64,000 nt of DNA from Apis mellifera (taxonomy: Eukaryota; Arthropoda; Insecta; Hymenoptera; Apidae), in assembly GCF_003254395.2 (NCBI RefSeq), contig NC_037638.1, positions 4,578,001 through 4,642,000 of the forward strand. The letters are read 5' to 3'. The notes under the pieces were generated by a model. That model was not told the DNA's origin. It searched no databases and saw only the letters and a program-made list of their open reading frames with translations. Position 1 is the first letter of the stretch, and every line of letters starts with the position of its first letter. A program made the translations under genes and the position numbers. Shown here piece by piece: positions 38,921 through 50,100 of the stretch.

Positions 38921-39120
38921 TAAAATTCAGTCGACTTTTAAAAAAAAGTTTTTGTAAAATCTCCTCCTAATTCCTTTAAGCTAAGTTCGTTCAATTATAA
39001 CCTATATCAAGGTTGGCTCAGAAATGCTCTTAAAAGCATCTTTGTGAACAAAAGATTCACAAGGGGGAAAGAAAGTTTGATTCTAACGATACGGATTATT
39101 CTTGACCTAATTGTATCCTT

Positions 39121-39346
39121 AAGGGTTAACACATCGTTGATCGACCACAAATGATTTGAATCCACCGGTGCGGATCACTTTTAACTTAACCATTTCAGCA
39201 TTGCGAGTCCCATACTGTAAGGGTTAACGCATTGTTAACTGACCATAGATGATTGAATCTATTTGCATGGGTCACTTTTGACCTAGTCATTGTTCTGCAT
39301 GCATTCGGTATTCTAAAGGTTAACACATTGTTAACTGACTAAGAAT
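39121..39346 (+). repeat. degenerate tandem repeat, period about 97 bp, 2.3 copies
   Basis: Copies start at 39121, 39219 and 39315. Each begins AAGGGTTAAC or AAAGGTTAAC, followed by RCATYGTTRAY and a shared GACCA-AGATGATT-GAATC stretch. The first two also share GGTCACTTTTRACYTARYCATT-like sequence. Divergence between copies (about 20-25%) indicates age. Each copy contains paired GTTAAC words, similar to POU-homeodomain (HNF1-like) half sites. Confidence 0.85.
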
Positions 39347-39350
39347 ATTT

Positions 39351-41440
39351 GTATTTGCTCGATTATTAAAATATAATTTTTTAAATTGTTGTTATTCGAT
39401 TATTTATATCATATATATATATACATACATACTGATATTCTTTAACAGAGAGATATGAACTACGTCGTGGAACGTGTTAGATACGACATCTCCTTTTTAG
39501 CAAAACTGGTAATAAAGTTAATGGTTTAAGTATGAGAAACATCTTGGATGTGTTTTGTAGATAGTACAAACAAGGAGTGCGAGATAAAGTTGATTTATAT
39601 AAGGTACAAAATTGCTGTGACGTTTCTTAAATTGATTATTATTAAAGTTATATCACAAATATATTGTCTAGATCATTATGACTTTATGTAATTTTACACA
39701 TTCTCTTTGAAAGGAATTTCATAGCTTTTTGTGTAAAGAGAAAATATTTTAATTTTTATTCAATCAATTTTAATTCTTTTTAATATACATATTTATTTGT
39801 TACATGTAATTGTATAAAAATTACAATATTGTACATAAATATAATTATAATTATAATTGTATACCTTGTGAATTGAAATTAGATAAAAATTATTTATTTT
39901 GTCAATTCATTTATTCATCTTTCAATTTAAAATTTGTTTTTTCATTTTGAGACAATCAGTTTCATTAGATAATCGATATACTGTTGGAAACATATATCTT
40001 CATTATAAAATATCTTCCACAAAGCTTTATACAATACCAAAACTGTTGTTTAATAATCTTGATTCTAACGGTTGTGATATATTTGCAGCAAATTCAACTT
40101 TATATATTTGAAATGCTTGCGTAATTACGAGTCTAACAGGAATTAAACTGCTATGTTAATGCTTTCCTGTCCGCTTTTATCAATTCTTGGCTTTCTTCTT
40201 TCTCTTTCTCTACACTGGAATATCCATGGCTAGCGAACGTGTGTACCGCAGAATTTCAGTGAGTTTATCGGCAGTGAAGTTACGATAATGTTTTCTGGTC
40301 AGGTGGAAGGAGACCGCTTTGCGCTTCTCTACAAGGCCAACAACAGTAGTAAAGTAATGAAATTATATTTAACATTTTACATCAGTTTTCTTTTTACTTA
40401 TTTGTATCAAATAGTGTCTAGATAAAAATTTATTTAAAATAAGTTGATCACATTATAAAAAAAATATATCATAAATATATTTATAACATTCGTATAATAA
40501 AAATATTAAAATTTGATTATCGTTATGAATAATTAAATTATTAAAAATATAAATTTGATATTTGAAAAAGGCACAGATATTGTCGTAAAATGTAAATATA
40601 AGTTAAGAAATCATTAAAAAATTTTTAAATTCAATTTTCTCAAAATTTCATATTAAACTCTTAGTATCCTTGACGAAATATTTCGCAATACGAGAAACAA
40701 AGAAAACGGAAATAAAGAAAAATTTATTTTTAAAAATAAAAATATATTCTACCATTAGTGATTTCTTTGAACGATATTTGTTTTTTAATGAAAAGACGCA
40801 CAAGATATCTCGCTTAAAGCATCATACAAACGACATTACATCGCGAGATAACCTCATAGATGCGAAAGGGTTGAACAATTTTATTCGATATTTTCAATTC
40901 CATGTAGAATTGCTTCACGTTTTTCCACGTAGAATTATCTTATTCTCGATTGTATCACTCATCGTGGAACGTCCTGCATAAGTAAATAGAGAAATAACTA
41001 GATAAGTTATCAAAATAAATTTATATTCATATAATGCGTTAAAAGCTTTTACTCATAAAATTGTTAATTTAATCATCGAAGAAATCTTGAATACCTTTCA
41101 AGAATAACAATAAAACGTAAAATATCGTTTATCCAGAAAGTTGTTTCGGCATTATCTATATAAAAGTCTAAAAACAACAATTCAAAAATTTAGAAAATTA
41201 TAATATTATAATTTTTAAATAATAAATTTTAGAAAATGATTAGTCAATTATTGCAAGAATCAAACAAATAATACAAATAATCAGAGATTTTTTTCACTTT
41301 ATTAAAATATCGATAGGAAAAAAATCAAAGAAAAATAATTAAAAATGAAAAAAGAAGAGACATCAAACAGTCGAACAAGTAACAATAAAATGAAATAAAC
41401 TTTCTTACCTCCATGATAAAATAAAACTTTTTTGTTAGTG
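39351..41440. other. gene desert, AT-rich with one complex block
   Basis: AT-rich except for about 40130-40350, which is balanced in composition and contains splice-like CGCAG and CAG/GTGGAAGG words. No ORF is convincing; the 103-codon frame at 40670-40981 has no recognisable features. Confidence 0.45.
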
Positions 41441-42000
41441 AGGTTAACAAAACGACAGTGTCATCAAAGGATGAAGGCGCGCTCTCTAGGCGACAATTGA
41501 AATTACAATGTTTCCATGGTCTTAAGGATTTTTACTTAATTTATCGTTACGAGGATTCTTGAAACTTTAAAAATCTTTTTCTTTGTTTCGATGCCACGGA
41601 ACACCTCGTATGCGCTTTTAATATTAGATCAACGATCTCTTTACGATCGTTATAGCCAACGTGGTACCATCCAGCTGCGCAAGGATCAACGATCACCGAC
41701 GAGAGGACCCAACTCCATTCAGCAACAAATGTAGCGGTGCTTGCACTACCGCCGGTCATGTCTTGTTCAACACGCCAGCGAGATACTTTATTGCTGATAA
41801 TTCGAGGCTGGTCCCGCGAGAGACGTGGTGAAGTACGCCATTTACATTCCTGTCGTGATCACAAATGCATTTTATACACCGGCTAATATTCTGCCCGATC
41901 GCGTGGGCTAGATAGACGGGGATATACTGGGTGCTTCAAGTATACTAGGAAGTTTGACACGTTCAACCTGTATGTCTTTAATCCGAATTGACTCGTGTAC
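41441..42000. promoter_or_regulatory. GC-richer noncoding block upstream of the Wnt gene
   Basis: About 550 bp with frequent CpG and without a believable frame, flanked by AT-rich DNA. It is a candidate cis-regulatory block by composition and position only. Confidence 0.3.
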
Positions 42001-42619
42001 TTATACACATGCATATACACTAGGATGAAGAAGGAGATAAAGAGACAAAATATTTTTCTGTTTTATATTATAAAAAAGTTGTTTTTTATAGTATTCTTTA
42101 ATATTTTTACAATAATTTTATTAATTGCTTTTATCCAGATTGTTAAAATTTGACTTGTAAAAATTTCAAGAATTAATTAATTCGTTTTTTTTTTTTCATA
42201 TATATTTCCCCAATTTCTAATCTAAAAATATCTAAAAATCTAAAAATCACTAGGAAAATTTATTGAAATCTTATATAACCTTAACCTTCTTATGCATAAT
42301 ATTACTTGTAACGTGCCACAGATAAAAATGAAAATTTATATAAACGATATAACAAATTTTATTAACGCGACACTGTTATAAATGCGTTAAAAACTTTGCG
42401 CAACTAAATAATCTACTATATATACAAATTCTGTTCACGCATAAAGGATATTACATTTAGATTTTTAGCTTTTTCTCTAAGATAATTTGCCAACATTATT
42501 TCGCAATTGATGACAGGATACCATGTTCTTTTAAAAAGCTCCCGTTCGCGAGCATGTTTAATTTGTTTCACGATCGTTCCACTGAAATTATAGCAAGCCG
42601 GGATCAAAAGTTACTAAAT

Positions 42620-43990
42620 TTACGACTCGTTACTCCAACGGTCAGCATATATTAACTAGTCGCAGCGGGCAACTCTGAAGCGCAACAGCCACCCGTCGTG
42701 GCCGAGCAAGGTGTAATGCAAGAATCGATGCGCCATAATCGAGCCCAGTGCTTTTTGATTTAACAGCGCACCGTCCCCTTAATGAACGACGCGCCTCCTT
42801 TCGCCTCTTTTAAAAACCAGTAGCGGAACTTTTTGAGCCGCGATCGGGTTACCCAAGATCGTTCACTCGGCGAACAAGAGCCGAGGAAATTTTTTTATTA
42901 TGATACTCCCGTCATCGATTACCAAGGCCGGCGATATAACGCGATTATTCCAAAACGAGATCGTGCTTATTTGATTTGAATAACAATGTTTTGCATCTCG
43001 AAGATAAATAGAGAGATTAATAAATTTTAAATATTGCAGAGAGAGAGAGAGAAAGAGAAGAAGAAGTTGGTATTAACTCAACTCTAAATAGAAAAATAAC
43101 TAGTAATGTTACTCGTAGCTATTATAGCTGATCCGCTTTTCTAACCTCAATCATTCGGTGTCACCATTTAAGATTTGTGGTTATTCGATGCTTTGAATAA
43201 TACATTATTGAAATAACTTTATTCTTAACCATTGACTATACAATAAGATAAGGAGAAAAATTAATCCTCGGAATAGGATTATCGAAATCTATTTAATTAA
43301 CGTTTATCATCGACTAGACTAGTTAAATCGTCTAAGTAAAAAAAAAATGACGACGATTGAAGCACGAGGATTAATTCGAACGTTGAAAGTTCTATTTTTA
43401 TCTCTATTTTCTGTGAATCGGAATAAATTGCATAGTTCAAATCAATAATAGGTGCCTCCCAACATTCAATTAAGAGTGGCATATCTGCATTGCAATCAAG
43501 ACGAGAAGGATCCAATCGTAAATACAATATTGTCGTTACACTTCTACTCATCAGCAGGCGCACAGTTCTCGTGTCACTGTAGCGTAACAGTGGAAAATGA
43601 AAAGTTATAGTCGTTTACCGGTCGTAACTCAAGCCTGTAGTTTCTGTTAACCAGTCGCCGTGCAGCTCGAATCCCCAGAATCCCAAGTGTGCAAGAAACC
43701 GAGAGGACTCTCGGCGACGAGTCGCTTCAAGGAGCAAGCAAGGTGTAATGTCGAATCGATGTACCATAATCGTCCGGACTTAGGTGTCTTTCGTTCCGAG
43801 CCGAGTCTACGGCGTGCTTGCGGCCCACGGAACTGGTATACACATATTATAGTACGCGTGCTCATGTACTCATTTTGTATACCGGGTGAGGCGCTCGATG
43901 CTTATCGTTCCGTTTATCTTTCCCCGGTGAAATGGATTTTCAGAGTTCTTCGCGATTCCACGAGATACGAGAATTATTTTCCTTATCGTA
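42620..43990. promoter_or_regulatory. CpG-rich blocks with duplicated word, proximal to the Wnt gene
   Basis: Two GC-rich segments (42620-42980 and 43490-43990) separated by AT-richer DNA and a GA microsatellite. They share a diverged module: GTCGC-GC-CTC words at about 42658 and 43651, then GCAAGGTGTAATG...AATCGATG..CCATAATCG at 42706-42741 and 43738-43772. The short frames here read through CpG-rich noncoding DNA. The position 0.4-1.5 kb before the signal-peptide exon suggests promoter or proximal enhancers. Confidence 0.45.
43037..43053. repeat. (GA)n microsatellite
   Basis: A short GA run followed by GAAAGAGAAGAAGAAG. Confidence 0.85.
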
Positions 43991-44124
43991 CACGATCGTA
44001 ATATTTTTTTTAAATACCATTCTTTAATTCCGTTTAAATGATCGTTTTTAATTTATAATTTTTAATCGATAAAAATGACGACGATAATATTATTTACGAG
44101 ATTGCAAATTACTTTGCAGGCAAG

Positions 44125-47100
44125 ATGGCGGCCTGCAGCGGCTTACTCATTATTCTGCGATTACTTCTCATCGCCGTGGCCTCGACCGTGCCAGGAACAT
44201 GGATGTGAGTATTCATTTCATCCCTTAAAATTAAGTTTCCTAAGTACAGATAGGTTAAAAATTTCGCCCGAAGGGAATAATTCCGCGTGAAATTCCGCGT
44301 ATCCCACGGAAAATTACCTAATTAATCTGTCGGGTGTTATCCTTCCCCGAGAGGAACAAATCGTACGGACACGGCCGGCCTATCAAACGACGATAATCGA
44401 TAAATTAATATGTCGCGAGGAGAAAGGCCTCGATTCTTTACCCTCATCAAATTCCAGCAAAAATTGCCCACGCAACAACTGACGTAATTTATAGCTCTTT
44501 GTACATACACCGAGACGAAATCACGCCGTGGGAACACGATCGAAGGATTTTTCATACCGCTCCATTCCTCTTTCCCGGCCAACGGTGTGTCTAATTTCTG
44601 AATCGAGCCTAGTCGCCCCTAAATCCCACCCTTGCACGCCCATGACAAATCACTGAATGGCCCCGGGATCGGGATACGAGTTTTTCATCGAAATGGAATT
44701 TCCCTTTTATACCGCTTTCGTGCCTTGCGATCGTCGATTTCGAATTCTTCGTCTCTCTCTTTTTTTCTATTCTCCAATCATTTAAAAGTATTTATTGTAT
44801 TCATCAATTAATTAGATCCAAGTATTAAATTTATATGATTATATGAAATGATAAAAGATTGTTAAGTTTAACATTGAAAATTAATTTGGTAAAAAAATAT
44901 GGAGATTAAATGATAGATTTGATCTTTTTAGTATAGTAGCTTCTCATTTCCAGAAAAATGACGGTAATAGATTTTGATCGATGATAAATGATCATTTGGC
45001 CCCATCCACTCATTACACCGATCCTCTTCTTCTTCTTCTAAATCCCTTTGCCAGACCGATCGTGAAAATGCCTAATCACATGGGCGGGACTCAAAGGATC
45101 TCCATAAAAGTTAATCCTTCTTATATGGGCTTAACTCGAGAACCCGATGGATTTAATCTCTCGCCCCTTTAATTTTATCTTTACCACGGTCCAATTAGAT
45201 CTGAATTTTTTAAACCGTCCTCCAAAAAGCTTTAAGTTAATAATTCGAACAACAATCTTGCTTCCTTAGAAAATTAAAAATCAAATCCCCACTCCAATCC
45301 CTTACAATTTTGAAACTTTTGGATCTTTAATTTTTTCAATTCTCTTCGAAACCGGATTAAATAAATATGACGTTTGTACGTGAAATTTAAAAGAAAAGAC
45401 GAGAGGTCGACGGTAAACATTAGAATTCCCCGGCAAAATAATCAATTATCGACGCGGCATTGGTTATTAATAAGCGTTATATTTAAAATTGGCGACACGA
45501 ACTTATGACCGGGAGTGTACACGGTTTAACAAGAATTCTAGCACGGATATATCGTTCCATTCACTGAACTACGATACACTTAAATCAACCGTAAGAGCCG
45601 AGATTTTACAAAAGCGAATTAATTACGCACGATATATACCGCGCAAAGTCGTCGCGCGATAAAGCAATTTTTCCCGGAAAAAAAGGGTTCCGTCTACACT
45701 CGCTTGATCCACGCCCCGGTATCTACGTAACAACCCCTTAAGTCAAGACCGAGACCCGGCAGAGCAGATTAGATTCCGGATCCAGGCGCCGATCGCACGT
45801 GCGTTTGAGTCTACCAACGGATTGATTCACACCAAGCCATTTCCAGGCCCGCATTATTTCTCGGGCCGATATCGAAACGGATTAAAGAGTTGTCTGTTTG
45901 ATGCTTTTCTCGTCCCACATCAGAAAATAGCATCATTGTTGCTCCTTTATATGTTTCACTTTTCGTGATAATACGAATAAAATGATTATTATCTTCGAGA
46001 AGTAATTCTTTCTTTCGAGTATATTGGAGGTTATGTCGCTCGTCGTTGAAGAGCGAGAGAGAGAGAGAGAGAGAGTGAACGTCACTCAAAGTCGAGAGTT
46101 ATCGATGTGTACGCGCTTAATTAAATTCCGGATCTAACAATCGGATAATAATTCACTTCTGTATAAAAATATTTGAGAAACAAGGAATGCGAGATGGAAT
46201 GATATGTAAAAATCTGTATGTAAAATTCGTATGTATATATTAAATATGGAGAGAGAGAGAGAGAGAGAGAGAAAAGAATAGCTTGAATATTTTAAAGGAA
46301 TATTTCAGTAAGATGTATAAAGGATATATTACTTAATTTAATCGGCTTTGATTCGAGGCAATTTTCGAAACGACGAAAGAAACGCAAGTATTTTTAATAG
46401 CATTAATGGAGAAATATACCTCATCGCGGATAATTTACTACTGCTAATAATAATCATTATCTCGGCCCTTCGCCTCTGCTAACACTCGAATAATACGGCT
46501 CGATTACGTTACTCCTACGCGGAATAAGGTGGATGACTTATACCTGAGCATTGTGAGGATGCGATAAAATGTATCGTCGAAATCTTTAGAATCGAAAATC
46601 ACACATGTTAACTAATCGAGATAATAATTTTTAATCTACTCGAAATTAAAGGAAATATTCGTTGGAAAGAAAATTATAAAATTATAGAGTTAGTTTAATC
46701 TTAAATTTTTTACTCCAAATTTTTTATCTATCGATTTAAATTTCATTGTAGTATTGTAGGAGTATTAAAATTTTAAAAAACATTCAACATCGAAGCGTTC
46801 GATATTGAAACTAGAACACCCGGTATACATAAAACCGTACGATTGCCGCTACAATCTTTTAAGAGACACGGGGCATTACTTTTTAGGACGGCAAGGCCTG
46901 CGGTGTGCCCCACGAATTCGCGTGGGTAGGATCCTTCGAAATATTATCGTTCCCCTCCCATGATTCCCCGCGTCATTGTTTTAGGGGAGTGCAAAGCTGA
47001 TAATATATCACAGCCAAAACGTGTTCCGGAATATTAATGCGGTCTATTATATGCACTCCCATAGCGCAATGTATATTGGTACCGTGGCACCAAGGGCTGA

Positions 47101-50100
47101 CAACTTTAATTCTTTGGAAATATGTAAATGACAGAAAAATCGGGAAGAATACGATTCGAAACGTTCACAATCACTGATATACGTCATACAATTTAGATAT
47201 ACGTCATACGAATCGAATATTTCGATAAATCGAATCTCGATATATCGAATCTCGATAAATCGAATGAAATGTTCTCGAGATGAAATGTTCGATCTATCGA
47301 AGTTTTCGAGTAGAAGGAAGACTTCGGTGAACGAATTAGTTCTTTTTTTGTAAAAATTATAGATTTTTTTGGAGAAAGAAAATGTTTCAAAATAAAATTG
47401 AAAAAGTGTTGCCAAACTTTCAGTCGATAGAGTATATATAAATATAAATATATATATGAGTGTTCGTTTAGGGATGATGGCACGTCTTGTTTTATTTTTC
47501 GAATCCATCTCGAACTTGTAGTTGTGAAACCTGTTCCTTAGATCGTTTCGTTATAATCGCCCTGAGAGATTTTACTAATTACAATACAAGGTGAGAGAGA
47601 TATATAAAATGTGATGAATGAATATCGATAATATCGAAAAAAAAAAAAAGTTATAATAGGTAAGGTCAAAATATATTTTATTTTATTCATTTAATTTATG
47701 CAAAAATTTTAACTCAACAATTGTAATTCAAATTGATTTAAATTCCTATTAAATTAGAAAAGAGTGTTAAAGGAGTTCCTCGTACAATTCTGTATCTTCG
47801 AACAATTCTGTATTTTCTCCGAGCATTGTGTGCATTGCCTGGCCGCAGGATACTATCATACCATATGCAACTTTCACCCTAGTAAAAGAGATTAGAGTAA
47901 AAAGAGAAACTGCAGTAAACAACAGTATGGAAACATCTGAGGTGTAATAATACAGTTTCCTTGATATCGACTCGATATCTCTCTCTCTCTCTCTCTCTTT
48001 CGACATGTGAATTACATTATCAAACAAGATATGTAAACTGGCCCAAACATTCTGTACTTCCTCTCTAATCTTTCTTAAAAAAAATCTTTTACAACGAAAA
48101 ATACAGAATCAATATGAATACAATATGAAAAAAAGAATAAAAATAGTAATATTTCACCCTAAAAAAAAAAATGACAAAACTTTTCTTTTCGTTTCCCGAG
48201 TAGCGAGTATTTCGTATTGCCTCAATTAGCGATATCAGAGCATCCGAGTGTGTACACCCGTATTATGTCTTCGGTGAAACCTTTACGAGCACCCGTTTTG
48301 AATTTCAGATTGGTAGCTCCGTTAGAGCACCCCCATGACTTCTGTCCGTGACGGCGTCGTTCCATCATCTCGCTCGGTTGACTCACAAATGTGCCATTAA
48401 AAATCGGCGCGGAGAATCGTTCCCCGCCCACGGCTTTCTCCGCTCCGAATTTGATACGTAATCGGCGTAACAAATCCGCGCGCAGCTTCGATTGCGTTTA
48501 TGCACGCCCTCCTTTCGGGGGAAAAAGAAAGAAAGAAAGAAAGAAAGAAAAAAGAAAGGGAATCGTTGCGTTGTTTAACGAAGGGTAAACTGAAATCGAG
48601 AGAGAACGCATTTAGGGAGCATCGATCGCGAGCTCCCTTTCGCGCGAAAATTATTAAGGGATTAAAATATTAATCCTAAAATAATAATATTATTTTTTTG
48701 ACTTGGATAAAGACTTAAATATACTTGGGCATGGATCATTTATTGATGCGATTGGAGATTGAATTTGTATATATAAAAAAAAAAGAATCTTCTTTTTTGA
48801 AGATGAATTTTAATTTTTGAATCCGTAAACCTTTTATTGCTATGCGAATATTGCTATAAGTTCTCTTTTTATATTGAAAAAGTTTTGTTTCTTTTTTTTT
48901 TATTAAAAATTACTGAAGGATTTTATATACTTTTTCTTTCTTACATATTGTTTCATCGTTTCAGAAATATCGGTTTGCAACATTATCCACAATTGGACAC
49001 AGCTCAGATGATGGAGACTTATGACGTAGCCGCGTCTAGCATTTGTCACGGGTTGAAAGGACTTTCGCAAGGCCAAGGAAAGCTTTGTCAATTATCGGTG
49101 GATCATATGCCGAGCGTGGCTAAGGGTGCAAAATTTGGGATTCTTGAGTGCCAGCATCAGTTCCACGACCGAAGATGGAATTGTTCCACTGTCTCTAATG
49201 AATCCGTGTTTGGACCTATGCTTAGAATAGGTATAATATTATATCTTTTATAGAGAAGATTATTAATTTGCTCGTCAAACACGATGAGATCACACAGAAA
49301 GATTGAGGGAATGAAAGTTTATGATTTCTTTTTCTGAAACATTTAACAAGGGATGTTACAATGCAACAATTTCATCATCCTTATAAACAGATAACTTATA
49401 ATAAACAAGAAAGAGAGAGATCAAGAGTTTATAAAAGAGAGATCATAAGAGAGTTTATAAAACAGAAGAGATACGTTTCATTTATATGATTTTATCGTTA
49501 TTATTTGTTTCAATTAAAGGCAAAGAGATGTTTTAAATGAAAATAAAAGTTTATAAATTTACTATTTATAAATTATATAAATTTAAACAAATTAATTTGT
49601 AATTCAATGATTATTATTAAAGTATTAAGTTAAATTATATATTATAATTTTGTTGTAACTAATACTATTAATTAAAAGTTCGCATATAGAAGTTCAAGTT
49701 AATATTTCTAATGCTTTTGAAAAAAAAAATCAATTGTATGTAAAATTTTATGTATAAAATTGTATATAATTTATGACATGTAATTATTTTTAATAGCGAG
49801 TAGAGAAACTGCATTCGTTCATGCAATCACAACTGCAGGAGTGGTGTATTCAATAAGTCGATCTTGCAGAGACGGACAATTATCTTCGTGTGGTTGTTCT
49901 AGAAGTAGCAGACCCAGAGATCTAAAACGAGATTGGATCTGGGGTGGATGCGGGGATAATCTCGAATACGGTTACAAGTAAGTATTAGAAATAAATTACT
50001 TTGTTCAATTGAATTTTTTCATTCATTTAATTCTTTACATCATTTTCTACTAAAAATATTAACTTTTGTACATGAAAATCTTTTAATAAAATCTATCTGA

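Larger units (their letters stand above)
44205..48964 (+). other. WntA: first intron of the Wnt gene (4.8 kb)
   Basis: By far the longest intron in the window. It alternates AT-rich spacer with GC-richer blocks (44280-44720, 45000-45180, 45400-45860, 46800-47040, 48180-48660). It holds (GA)n runs at 46055-46075 and 46249-46272, a (TC)n run at 47977-47998, a (GAAA)n run at 48523-48552 and a small tandem repeat at 47176-47264. The several ORFs of 60-150 codons follow nucleotide bias and show no recognisable domain. The intron probably contains regulatory elements of the Wnt gene. Confidence 0.7.

Noticed and set aside
43660..44001. 113-codon plus-strand ORF just before the Wnt signal exon
   Set aside because: It does not continue into the signal-peptide exon, overlaps the duplicated noncoding word, and shows no domain; the opposite strand is open as well.
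44125..44204. Signal-peptide exon considered as belonging to a separate short secreted peptide gene
   Set aside because: The alternative reading continues into the intron without a sensible end, whereas the GTGAGT donor joins to the Wnt exon in correct phase and supplies the otherwise missing Wnt signal sequence.
47047..47508. 153-codon minus-strand ORF in the Wnt first intron
   Set aside because: It reads through the small tandem repeats at 47176-47264 (giving repeated RFIEIRYIEI) and AT-rich DNA; no homology is apparent and a second overlapping frame is open too.
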